In this document: piece by piece, positions 1 to 7,010 of the stretch
How positions within the stretch are numbered: position 1 is the first letter of the stretch
Layout: the number at the start of each line of letters is the position of its first letter
Program-made: the position numbers and the translations under genes
NCBI RefSeq assembly: GCF_001517105.1
Contig: NZ_LPVF01000010.1
Location: 186,001 to 250,000, forward strand
Direction of reading: 5' to 3'
From: Bacillus halotolerans
GTDB taxonomy: Bacteria; Bacillota; Bacilli; Bacillales; Bacillaceae
DNA: 64,000 nucleotides
Notes under the pieces: generated by a model
Told to the model about the DNA's origin: nothing
Seen by the model: only the letters and a program-made list of their open reading frames with translations
The model's database searches: none

Positions 1-1051
1 TGAAATTAATCAACATTTGTATTTGATACATATCATTATTTTCCAATACACCTTTATTCACTAAATTATTTAAGGCAGAAAAAATATCAGCACCTTGTGG
101 AACATTATATTTTTTACATAATAATTTTATTTTCCTAGATATATTAGCTATATTTATCAATAAACTTTTATATAATGAACTAATACTTTTTTGATCTGAT
201 TCACTTACAATTAAATAACTAGACAAATCTTCTTTAACATTTTCACTCACACTAGGATTTAAATGTGTGATAAAATCTTTAGGCGTAACATGAGCAAAAT
301 CCTTACCAGTCTGCATAAAAAATTCCTCAACTAATTCACGTCTTGCTACAATTGGATTTCCTTTATTATCTTGGTATACCCAATCTTCTTTTTTATCTCC
401 ACTAACAAAAATCACATTAGTATCTAATTGTAAAATTGATGACCATATAACATAATCCCCTGAACTGTTTTCTTCTTTTGGATTATCTTTATAACCGGGA
501 GGTATTTTATTTTTAAAACGCTCTTCAGCCTCTTTTATTAGATCCTTATCGGTTTTTCCTTTCGGAGGAAAAAGAATGACACCTTCTGCAATTTCCAGAA
601 TGCTGTCCATGAAATGATCTTCATAAAATAGGTTTTTTAGATGATCTCTAAATTTTACTAACTCATCTTTGTATTCGTTAAGAGCTTTATGATAGTTACC
701 TTGTAGCACCTCAATGTTTTGAAGGATATCTATTCCCTCTAACATTGGAACTCGTTTACTTATGGGTTTATTATCTCTTTGTAAACTTGAAATTACCTGG
801 TCAATATCATTCATTCTTTGCTTTATTTCTTTTGTTCTATTCTTTGAAAATTCCTTTATAACTTGTAAGGGTATTCTAAGCCTACCTTCATCTTTTATTC
901 GCCGCAAAGTTTTTAAAACTTCCTTAACAGTCACTTCTCTCCACTGATAAGCGGCTAATAAAACATTAGTATCAATTACAATAATAGAATCTTTTAATAA
1001 TAACTCAGAGAATGGTTTTGGTTGGTATAAATATTGTTTCCAATCCTTCAT
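1..1051 (-). CDS. PIN-like domain protein, C-terminus beyond the window
   Basis: The frame is open from the ATG at 1051 to the window edge, about 350 residues with the 3' end missing. The N-terminus reads MKDWKQYLYQPKPF and is followed by IIVIDTNVLL, the first acidic motif of PIN-fold nucleases. Further on are SSGDYVIW (about residue 207) and VIFVSGDKKEDW (about 220), the later acidic motifs of the PIN-like family often found in defence islands. This suggests a metal-dependent RNase, possibly an abortive-infection or toxin-like effector. The family is recognised from motifs; the role is inferred. It is AT-rich and sits beside phage genes, so it is probably mobile-element cargo. Confidence 0.75.
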   Translation of the reverse strand, partial: MKDWKQYLYQPKPFSELLLKDSIIVIDTNVLLAAYQWREVTVKEVLKTLRRIKDEGRLRIPLQVIKEFSKNRTKEIKQRMNDIDQVISSLQRDNKPISKRVPMLEGIDILQNIEVLQGNYHKALNEYKDELVKFRDHLKNLFYEDHFMDSILEIAEGVILFPPKGKTDKDLIKEAEERFKNKIPPGYKDNPKEENSSGDYVIWSSILQLDTNVIFVSGDKKEDWVYQDNKGNPIVARRELVEEFFMQTGKDFAHVTPKDFITHLNPSVSENVKEDLSSYLIVSESDQKSISSLYKSLLINIANISRKIKLLCKKYNVPQGADIFSALNNLVNKGVLENNDMYQIQMLINF

Positions 1052-1211
1052 TTTAACGCTCCAATTCAATATTTTTCATTTTTTATTATCGGTTAAACCA
1101 TGTTTAAAAGAAAGTAATTGCGAAATTTGTCGAACGATTCTCTTTAATGTTTATTCTCTCTAAACTACCACCGCACTCAAGCCGTTAACCGCCAATTGTC
1201 TATCCTGAGAT

Positions 1212-1964
1212 TTATCGGAAGCAGTTTACAGAGAATATAAAAAAGCGTGCTCTATTTAGAATCACGCTTTCTTTCAATTTTTTTATATTAATAAGTTCAT
1301 TTAAAAAATAGCCCTGAAAAGCATTCATATTAGATGAATAATGGTTAAATCCTTTTGAAACAATCCATAATAACAAACCAATTATCAAAAGATATAAAAC
1401 ATAACTTATAAAAGATAACAAATAAAATTGCACATCCACAAGAGAGTTAAAATAACATTTAACATTAAAACATATGAAAAGGATTATGTTTGTGATTAAT
1501 GATAAAAAGATTGATATTCTGAGAGCACCTAAACTATGGATAGTGCTAAGTATATGTCTATATCGTTCTGCAATATAATCTCTTTGATCTTCATTTAATC
1601 TCACCAATTCTCTATGCCATATATATTCAAACACATAATAATTTTCAACGTTATTTCGTTGCTCTTCTTTTATTCCTGCCTCTTTTATATGTTTATCAAA
1701 ATCATCCACTAACTTCACTGCATCTTTAATAACATCTTTTTTCCCAGACCATCTAAATGAAAAATAAATTTGTTGCATAATGTACCCTATTGTTACCCCT
1801 ATAAAAGCTAGGGAAACTAATACACCAAGAATTTTAGTTATATCAACTTTAAATTGAATTAATTCGTTTTGGATCAGGAGCAAAAAAGAGGGTATTCCAA
1901 TTAAAAACATAAAAACCCAACCTGGAATCCCCCACCTAATAAGATATTTCGTATCAAAATTCAT
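1212..1964 (-). CDS. multi-pass membrane protein of unknown function
   Basis: About 250 residues. The start is taken at MNFDTKYL because GAGGTGAGG lies just upstream; an open extension to 2048 lacks a good ribosome site. Hydrophobic stretches near residues 15-35, 45-65, 150-170 and 185-210 suggest four membrane spans. A charged cytoplasmic-looking loop of about 80 residues (KKDVIKDAVKLVDDFDKHIKE onward) separates the pairs. I do not recognise a family. The final 15 or so codons run through an intrinsic terminator hairpin, so the natural C-terminus is uncertain. It lies among accessory genes next to the PIN-like gene. Confidence 0.55.
   Translation of the reverse strand: MNFDTKYLIRWGIPGWVFMFLIGIPSFLLLIQNELIQFKVDITKILGVLVSLAFIGVTIGYIMQQIYFSFRWSGKKDVIKDAVKLVDDFDKHIKEAGIKEEQRNNVENYYVFEYIWHRELVRLNEDQRDYIAERYRHILSTIHSLGALRISIFLSLITNIILFICFNVKCYFNSLVDVQFYLLSFISYVLYLLIIGLLLWIVSKGFNHYSSNMNAFQGYFLNELINIKKLKESVILNRARFFIFSVNCFR
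1236..1275 (-). terminator. intrinsic terminator overlapping the 3' end of the upstream gene
   Basis: On the minus strand, AAAGCGTG pairs with CACGCTTT around a 13-base loop and is followed by a T run. It lies inside the annotated 3' end of the membrane protein gene, upstream of its stop. Confidence 0.75.
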
Positions 1965-2070
1965 AACCTCACCTCTATCACAATTATCAGCGAATAGGGT
2001 GCAAAAAGGAACAATTTGCAGAATTTGTCGAACGAAAGTACCCTTCATAAATAATTGGTAGTCTTAAAAC

Positions 2071-2096
2071 AAAAAAAGCACCCCGCTGGATGCTTA
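2071..2096 (-). terminator. intrinsic terminator
   Basis: Minus strand: AGCATCC pairs with GGGTGCT (one G-U pair) and is followed by seven Ts. It lies about 40 bases past the stop of the gene at 2133-2690. Confidence 0.7.
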
Positions 2097-2132
2097 CTAT
2101 TGTCATCTTTAATTTTCTTTTAACATATAATA

Positions 2133-2690
2133 TTATTCTTCTGTTGGTTCTACTTGACGCTTTATTTTATCATAATCATCTATACACTCTTTCAATAAAA
2201 TATAGACACTGTATCGTTTATCTATATTTTTTGTTACACTCCTATGATATAAACCCCATACAATTAAGACAATTAAAAATGGTATAGCAACAGCCCATAT
2301 CACTGAGTGAAAAACAGGTGTGAAATCAAGCGAGGTCAACAGATCTGAAATTTCTTTTTTGCTCATTTTTTTATCATCTAAATATTTTCCAAAAATGCTG
2401 TTGAGCAATGCCATAGAAGCAGTCAATACCCCTACAGCTGCAGAAGATAAAACAGTAATCATCACCATGAAAAACGAGAAAGGTTGAACATTCAAAGACT
2501 GACTATCTTTTGCAATGTTAATGGCTCCTTCTACTCTGTTAAACATTTTTTTCAGATCATCTTCTTCATGATCTAAAATAATTGTTTTTTGTAGTTCCTT
2601 TTCTTCATCCATTGTTAGATTAAAAATTTTTCCATACCGATTTTCTAAATAAGTTAGAATTACTTTGGATTCTCCCAAATTTCTAGTCAT
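2133..2690 (-). CDS. small membrane protein with two predicted spans, unknown function
   Basis: About 185 residues from ATG at 2690 (MTRNLGES), preceded by GGGTGA; a TTG four codons upstream is less likely. The N-terminal 75 residues are charged and probably helical. Two hydrophobic segments follow: FFMVMITVLSSAAVGVLTAS, near residue 80, and VIWAVAIPFLIVLIVWGLY, near 140. The tail is charged. I see no catalytic motif and do not recognise the family. Like its neighbours it has its own terminator, which fits independently acquired cargo rather than an operon. Confidence 0.55.
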   Translation of the reverse strand: MTRNLGESKVILTYLENRYGKIFNLTMDEEKELQKTIILDHEEDDLKKMFNRVEGAINIAKDSQSLNVQPFSFFMVMITVLSSAAVGVLTASMALLNSIFGKYLDDKKMSKKEISDLLTSLDFTPVFHSVIWAVAIPFLIVLIVWGLYHRSVTKNIDKRYSVYILLKECIDDYDKIKRQVEPTEE

Positions 2691-2702
2691 AATATCACCC
2701 AA

Positions 2703-3125
2703 ATAGAATATCGACCACTCATTTAGAAGTTTTAGCCATTTGGCAAAAAATCCTCATAAAGCCAGCTAATCTTTACCCCCTTATGCTAACAGCTTAATTG
2801 AATTGATCTCACACATACTCCGAGAGGAAGCCAAGTATAGCAAGATCGCACAATGAAACACGATATTACTATTCTCCCGATACGGACGCCTCAGACTAGC
2901 TGCTATCCAGGCTCAGAATGTTCCTCTCGTTTCGGCTTCATTCCTCAACACCTTTGTTCCGTATCCGAATTCGTCTTGATAAGGGAAAGACGCTTCTCCC
3001 GTATATTTTGATAAGTTTTATTTATCGTATTTCGTTGATAGGTTAAGTTTATCGAGATTTGAAACATAAATAGTCCCCCTTTTTGTCCCCTAAAATGTCC
3101 CCTGTTTTGTCGGGAAATTGTCGAT
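2703..3125. other. intergenic block, possible structured RNA and integrase arm sites
   Basis: No convincing gene. The part at about 2780-3010 is visibly richer in G+C than its flanks and carries complementary segments: CGAGAGGAA at 2821-2829 with TTCCTCTCG at 2921-2929, and GATACGGA at 2879-2886 with TCCGTATC at 2958-2965. The two pairings cross. At about 3074-3110 there are three closely spaced copies of TGTCCCC or close variants, resembling integrase arm sites. Confidence 0.35.
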
Positions 3126-3156
3126 AAAAAAACCTTCCTTTTCTAGAAAGAAGGTT
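3126..3156 (-). terminator. intrinsic terminator
   Basis: Minus strand: AACCTTC pairs with GAAGGTT, followed by seven Ts, directly after the gene at 3161-3700. Confidence 0.8.
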
Positions 3157-3160
3157 GGAC

Positions 3161-3700
3161 TCAGCTTAAAGATTCTATTGTTCTTGTTTGTTCAATAAGT
3201 GTCAAACGCATTTTTTCTAGATTTTCTTGTTGGTTATCCAATAATTCCAGTTTTGCTTTTAAGTCATTATTATGAAGAGTAATTATCCTCTCGATATTTC
3301 TACACATGTCTTGTATTTTAATAATTGTACTTAATTGGTTACTAAAATTCGAACTGAATTCTGTAGTATTGAATTCACAAATTTTATTTATAGTATCAAT
3401 TGATCGACTCTCTATTAATTTTATAGTATCAGAAATCTTTGGAATCATATCATTCATTTTATTTTTTTCGAATCTGCTAAGCTCTTTTTTTAGATGAATA
3501 TATCTTCTAATATCCGTAGCCAGGAAGGGTATAGTATCAGCAAGCTCCCATGTTTTTTCTGATAATTTGTTTCCTTCTTCTTTTTTTTCCTTTTTTTTAT
3601 TTAATTTAGATCGGATAGGATTAATCAATGCAAAACCCACTAAACCAAGTATTATGTAGGTAATTATATCTCCAGCAACTGAATTAAAGATATCTGTCAT
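3161..3700 (-). CDS. membrane-anchored coiled-coil protein, unknown function
   Basis: 179 residues from an ATG preceded by AGAGAGGAA. One N-terminal membrane span (IITYIILGLVGFALINPI) is followed by a lysine-rich patch (KLNKKKEKKEEGNK), implying a cytoplasmic body. The remaining 130 residues are rich in K, E, I and L with heptad-like spacing, suggesting a long coiled coil. No enzymatic motif is visible. It follows the ArpU-type gene after a terminator and ends at its own terminator, so it is probably a separately transcribed phage-borne cargo gene. Confidence 0.6.
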   Translation of the reverse strand: MTDIFNSVAGDIITYIILGLVGFALINPIRSKLNKKKEKKEEGNKLSEKTWELADTIPFLATDIRRYIHLKKELSRFEKNKMNDMIPKISDTIKLIESRSIDTINKICEFNTTEFSSNFSNQLSTIIKIQDMCRNIERIITLHNNDLKAKLELLDNQQENLEKMRLTLIEQTRTIESLS

Positions 3701-3770
3701 TTTTTATATTCCTCTCTATGAAATTTTCTCCAATTCCAATTATAGCTCTTATTACTCTTAAATACGACAT

Positions 3771-3799
3771 GAAAAAGCACTCAGATAATTCCGAGTGCT
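3771..3799 (-). terminator. intrinsic terminator with the gene's stop codon in the loop
   Basis: Minus strand: AGCACTC pairs with GAGTGCT, followed by TTTTTC. The TGA of the ArpU-type gene lies at the loop/stem junction, so translation ends inside the hairpin. Confidence 0.8.
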
Positions 3800-4158
3800 G
3801 TGGCAATACGTAGGATGGCACGCTGTTTTATTTCATAATAGGTGTCCTTTTTTATGCCAAGTTCCATATAGATATGAATGTCTTTTGTTTGGCTGGCGGT
3901 TAAGTATTTTTTCTCAATGATCAAGCGTTCTTCATCGTCCAGGCTGTTTTCTAACGCCCGTTCCATCTGTTTGACTTTCAATTCATTTAATATGAAAGAG
4001 TCTCTGATAGAAGGAAACGGGCTGATGCCAGCGTCAACCGATTCCTTTTTATTCTCAAGCTGTACTTTCAAAGCTCGATAATCTTTGAGTTCTTTGATCA
4101 CGATTTTTCGGACTGCCTTCAAATCCACAGGATGAAGGAATGAAAGTTGTTCTGTCAC
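3781..4158 (-). CDS. ArpU-family phage late-gene regulator
   Basis: 125 residues. The start is taken at a GTG at 4158 because AGGAGG lies six bases upstream; an open extension to 4227 overlaps another small gene. The C-terminal part (SLDDEERLIIEKKYL, then IYMELGIKKDTYYEIKQRAI) is the sigma-factor-like helix-turn-helix of ArpU/RinA-type proteins. Such proteins activate packaging and late genes in Gram-positive phages, and the gene is normally last in the early block, as here. What is odd is that no terminase follows; membrane and PIN-like cargo genes do. Confidence 0.8.
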   Translation of the reverse strand: MTEQLSFLHPVDLKAVRKIVIKELKDYRALKVQLENKKESVDAGISPFPSIRDSFILNELKVKQMERALENSLDDEERLIIEKKYLTASQTKDIHIYMELGIKKDTYYEIKQRAILRIATALGII

Positions 4159-4175
4159 ACCCGTCCTCCTTTCCT

Positions 4176-4283
4176 CTATTTTTCGCGTTCCCATTTTTGT
4201 ATACGACGTTCGGTTAAGCAAATCCACAAGATAAGTGCACCTGAATTAAACATGAAGAGAGTTGCTACAATAGAGATAATCAC
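4176..4283 (-). CDS. 35-residue single-span membrane peptide
   Basis: Reads MIISIVATLFMFNSGALILW and then a basic tail ending in WEREK. The GTG start overlaps the TGA of the methyltransferase gene (GTGA) and is preceded by CAGGAGGCG, a strong ribosome site. Small membrane peptides are common in this part of Bacillus phage early operons. Function unknown. Confidence 0.6.
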   Translation of the reverse strand: MIISIVATLFMFNSGALILWICLTERRIQKWEREK

Positions 4284-5035
4284 TTTGTCGCCTCCTGATC
4301 CATAATAGCTTTGAATATCGGGTAAATCTGCTGAGGGACAACTGCGTTTCCTAAAGCTATACTTCTGTCCACCCGATTGGGAAACCCATCATCCACTCCA
4401 ACAGCTGGGGATTGATGTATTTGCCAGTAAGATGGGGAAATTGATGGCCCAAGCCACCTGGCAAGATCACCCCGTGTGTTCCCTTCGCTTCCGAAGGAGT
4501 TAAAGGCCTGATCGGTTTGTGATTTTGACTGGCGGCCGGAGTGGGCAACAATAAATGTCCTGTATCTTTGATGCGGCGCACCGACACTGACAGCCGGAAG
4601 TACGAATACCCTTGCTTGGTAGTTTTCACTTTCCAAATCGGAGAGGACTGTGTCCAAACCCATTGTGATGTGTCCAGCAACATTCTCTCCAACAACCCAA
4701 TCGGGTCGTAATTCTTTTGTGAGTCGGAACATTTCAGGCCAAAGCCATCTATCGTCCCGATCTCCTTTTCTTTTCCCGATAACACTTTCACCCTGGCAGG
4801 GATATCCTCCCGAAAGAATGCCAATTGTTTCACCTGGTTCGATCACTCCTTTTTCCTCTAAAAGCCGTCTGTTCAAAGCGCAAACATCATCAACGATGAA
4901 AACGCCCGGGAAATTCTTTCTTAAAACCCTCTGACAGAAGACATTTCGTTCACAGAATGCTACTGTTTTAATGCCTGCCCATTCAGCAGCAAGCGAAATA
5001 CCCCCGATACCAGCAAATAACTCGATGCTTTTCAT
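4280..5035 (-). CDS. phage DNA (cytosine-5) methyltransferase
   Basis: 251 residues. MKSIELFAGIGGISLAAEWA is motif I (AdoMet binding). GGYPCQGES, near residue 73, carries the catalytic Pro-Cys of motif IV, and GENVAGH, near 115, is motif VI. APHQRYRTF is motif VIII, and LGNAVVPQQ near the C-terminus is motif X. It transfers a methyl group to cytosine C5 in DNA. It is short for the family, with a very small target-recognition region. There is no restriction enzyme beside it, so it is probably an orphan enzyme protecting or marking phage DNA. A second long frame is nested inside it (4357-4833). Confidence 0.9.
   Translation of the reverse strand: MKSIELFAGIGGISLAAEWAGIKTVAFCERNVFCQRVLRKNFPGVFIVDDVCALNRRLLEEKGVIEPGETIGILSGGYPCQGESVIGKRKGDRDDRWLWPEMFRLTKELRPDWVVGENVAGHITMGLDTVLSDLESENYQARVFVLPAVSVGAPHQRYRTFIVAHSGRQSKSQTDQAFNSFGSEGNTRGDLARWLGPSISPSYWQIHQSPAVGVDDGFPNRVDRSIALGNAVVPQQIYPIFKAIMDQEATK
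4357..4833 (-). CDS. candidate overlapping gene nested in the methyltransferase gene
   Basis: A 158-codon frame with a GTG start (valine codon, read as Met), wholly inside the methyltransferase gene in another phase of the same strand. Its sequence does not look like a random shadow. It has SSPIWKVKTTKQGYSYFRLSV near residue 63, then LLLPTPAASQNHKP, and ends in INPQLLEWMMGFPIGWTEV. I recall short phage proteins with SPIWK, LLPTP and EWLMGFPxGWT-type motifs next to methyltransferase genes. The ribosome site is weak. That it is expressed is inference. Confidence 0.5.
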   Translation of the reverse strand: MKQLAFFREDIPARVKVLSGKEKEIGTIDGFGLKCSDSQKNYDPIGLLERMLLDTSQWVWTQSSPIWKVKTTKQGYSYFRLSVSVRRIKDTGHLLLPTPAASQNHKPIRPLTPSEAKGTHGVILPGGLGHQFPHLTGKYINPQLLEWMMGFPIGWTEV

Positions 5036-5109
5036 GCCTGATCACCTGTTATTACTTTTGAGCCCACATTCCAACGCATACAAAATGGCTTTAAATTTAC
5101 TGTTATCAT
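5032..5109 (-). CDS. possible 25-residue peptide in a coupled chain
   Basis: MITVNLKPFCMRWNVGSKVI and five more residues. Its ATG overlaps the preceding stop (ATGA) and its TGA overlaps the methyltransferase ATG (ATGA). No clear ribosome site, so if translated it would be by coupling. Confidence 0.35.
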   Translation of the reverse strand: MITVNLKPFCMRWNVGSKVITGDQA

Positions 5110-5207
5110 ACGGACCGTAAAATTTTATTTTTTATCACCAAAACGAACTCACGTTCGGTTTCGATGTATGCAAAATCCCCTAAAAGATAGTTTCTAACTA
5201 CCCCCAT
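5106..5207 (-). CDS. 33-residue phage peptide
   Basis: Starts MGVVRNYLLGDFAYIETERE at the ATG directly after the TAA of the metallopeptidase gene (TAAATG), with GAGGGTG upstream as ribosome site, and ends ILRSV. It is a likely translated small gene of the early operon; no family recognised. Confidence 0.5.
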   Translation of the reverse strand: MGVVRNYLLGDFAYIETEREFVLVIKNKILRSV

Positions 5208-5723
5208 TTATTTCACCCTCGATAAGCGCTGCACGTCTGAAATGGTCATTTGGTGATCAGCTTCACGGACTGCCTCGGCAAATGTTTCAATACCGGTATC
5301 CCATAAACCATGGCGCTCGATAATCTCAGAGAATTCCTCAACGTCATGCTCTCGGATTCCCCAGCTGTCTGGATCAGTGGCAGCGCCGTACACAGTCACC
5401 CATTTACTTTGGTCTTTCGGGTCAGGCTCTTCCCATTCTTCACGAGTAAAATGGCAAAGCTCATGATCTACCAGGGCAGCGCGTTGTTCCTCCGGCATCG
5501 TCTTCCATGCAGCCTTATTGATAAACACGAATAGCATGTAATCCGTCATATGACGTTCGAATGCTGTGCATTTCTTCGCCTTTCCTGCCCATTTGCTGTT
5601 ACCCTCACGGAGATAAAAACCTATTTGCTGTTTAGCGTCTTTTAAATGTGGGTGATGCTCGTCAATTATGCTTTCAGCCAGTTGCCGTACTTCCTTCGAT
5701 TCTTCAAAACCTACAAATGCCAT
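5208..5723 (-). CDS. putative phage metallopeptidase
   Basis: 171 residues from ATG at 5723 with GGGAGGATG upstream. DHELCHF (about residue 86) is an HExxH-type zinc site, and a run of acidic residues follows. The family (putative phage metallopeptidase) is common in early regions of Firmicute prophages; its substrate is not known. The charged N-terminal region and the absence of a signal peptide suggest a cytoplasmic protein. It lies between the ERCC4 nuclease and the methyltransferase in the same operon. Confidence 0.75.
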   Translation of the reverse strand: MAFVGFEESKEVRQLAESIIDEHHPHLKDAKQQIGFYLREGNSKWAGKAKKCTAFERHMTDYMLFVFINKAAWKTMPEEQRAALVDHELCHFTREEWEEPDPKDQSKWVTVYGAATDPDSWGIREHDVEEFSEIIERHGLWDTGIETFAEAVREADHQMTISDVQRLSRVK

Positions 5724-5756
5724 GTTACATCCTCCCTTTGATTGTTTTATTAAGAT

Positions 5757-6296
5757 TTACACAAGCCCGCCTTTCAGCAGTTCCCTAGCCATATAGTGAA
5801 AGTGATGATAAATGTAATTGCCGGTAGCATTAGGACTGATAAAAACCGTTGAAAAGTTGTAACGAACTTCAAATGTTTTCAAGCTGCCCAGCAGCGCTTT
5901 CGGTTCATACTTTGAACGATATTTTCCATTAAGAATCTTTTGGTACCCTTCCAGGTCTTCCACAAGAAGAGTGAACGGATGCTTGGACGCTCGAATCAAT
6001 TCATTTTCAAAACGAGAACGGTCTTTAATCGACTGCACTAGCTCGTCCACTCCATTTTTCCGTTCAATTGCTGCATTCAAATACATATCACGGCTGATTC
6101 CAAATTCATCATTCTTGGGAATCATGGCCGAGTAATCGCCGGTTTTCATTCCTTTGAACTTGATTGCCACTTTCTTTTTACGGAGATAATCAAGAACATG
6201 CTGATTCTTTTGCTCTCTCGTATCCACAATAATGATCATGCTGTCCAGAATTTCTTTTAACTCCGTTTCCGAATAGTTATAGTGAATAATTGTCAT
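5757..6296 (-). CDS. ERCC4-type phage nuclease
   Basis: 179 residues. IIIVDTREQ (residues 21-29) and IERKNGVDELVQSI (about 78) form the GDxn-ERKx3D active site of the ERCC4/XPF nuclease fold, with KTGDYS between them supplying the first part. Such phage nucleases cut branched or flap DNA during recombination and replication. The ATG overlaps the preceding gene's stop, so the two are translationally coupled. There is no helicase domain; the protein is a stand-alone nuclease. Confidence 0.85.
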   Translation of the reverse strand: MTIIHYNYSETELKEILDSMIIIVDTREQKNQHVLDYLRKKKVAIKFKGMKTGDYSAMIPKNDEFGISRDMYLNAAIERKNGVDELVQSIKDRSRFENELIRASKHPFTLLVEDLEGYQKILNGKYRSKYEPKALLGSLKTFEVRYNFSTVFISPNATGNYIYHHFHYMARELLKGGLV

Positions 6297-6730
6297 GCTT
6301 TCTTCCCCTTAAAATACGACATGGCCCGATCATAAATTTCTATGGAAAGCCGGTCCGTTTCCTCACTTTCAAAGTTTGAAACGGATTCCTTTAGCTCCCT
6401 CCAGCCGTTCTCCCAAAGGAGAACAAGCAATTTCATCACCTTCATAACTGATTCATAATCATGATTGAACCAGTCATCTATTTTTCTATTTATATCTTGA
6501 TCAATGCCCATGAAATAATTAATGATTTTATCTATTGTCTGTTTTACATTATGTTCATGATCCGAGTATTCACCTTTCAAATACCGGATAATTCGCTTTT
6601 TATAAGATTGGACAAACGCCTCAAGTTCCGGATAGACTTTCTCTGGTTTCTCAATATAAAGATCGTTTCCATCAAGAACCAAACGAGAGCCCAATACCTC
6701 TAAGTCGGAACAAATTTGTTTTGGGTGCAA
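6293..6730 (-). CDS. phage hypothetical protein with a TubC-like N-terminal segment
   Basis: About 145 residues from a TTG at 6730, chosen because GAGGTGAG lies six bases upstream. The N-terminus (HPKQICSDLEVLGSRLVLDG, then LYIEKPEKVYPELEAFVQ and KKRIIRYL) resembles the small helix-hairpin segment seen at the start of some phage replication proteins. The rest is helical and charged. It lies between the primase-helicase and the ERCC4 nuclease, so a replication role is plausible. I cannot name a function. Confidence 0.55.
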   Translation of the reverse strand: MHPKQICSDLEVLGSRLVLDGNDLYIEKPEKVYPELEAFVQSYKKRIIRYLKGEYSDHEHNVKQTIDKIINYFMGIDQDINRKIDDWFNHDYESVMKVMKLLVLLWENGWRELKESVSNFESEETDRLSIEIYDRAMSYFKGKKA

Positions 6731-6755
6731 TTTTCTCACCTCTTTTTATCAAAAC

Positions 6756-7010
6756 GGGTTAATGAGTTAACGAAGGTTAATGCATTTTGTATTAAAGCCC
6801 TATATATATATTTATTTTTTATTAATTAATTTTCATGTGAGGGGAACAAACAAAATCATTAACCCTTATTAACCCTAAAAATAATTATAATCTACAGATA
6901 GAGCCTTAACCCCTTGGTACTAAAGGATTTATAGCTTTTTTCTATTTATAGAAGTAACCTTTTTGGAGTCACTGTTTGCATTTGATTCATTAACCCCTTC
7001 GTTAACCCTT
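6756..7010. other. candidate phage replication origin with iterons
   Basis: Repeats of TTAACCY occur on the plus strand at about 6857-6866, 6868-6876, 6906-6913, 6988-6997 and 7001-7010, and on the minus strand at about 6756-6781. The outer copies form an inverted pair (CATTAACCTTCGTTAAC against CATTAACCCCTTCGTTAAC). Between them lies a strongly AT-rich stretch around 6800-6835 containing TATATATATAT. It overlaps the 3' end of the primase-helicase gene, a usual origin position in modular phage replicons. Confidence 0.5.

Noticed and set aside
762-947. 61-codon plus-strand frame inside the PIN-like gene
   Set aside because: It is antisense to a frame with clear PIN motifs, has no ribosome site and shows no recognisable protein pattern.
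4280-5035. A full restriction-modification system
   Set aside because: No restriction endonuclease-like gene is adjacent; neighbours are phage early genes, so an orphan phage methyltransferase is the better reading.
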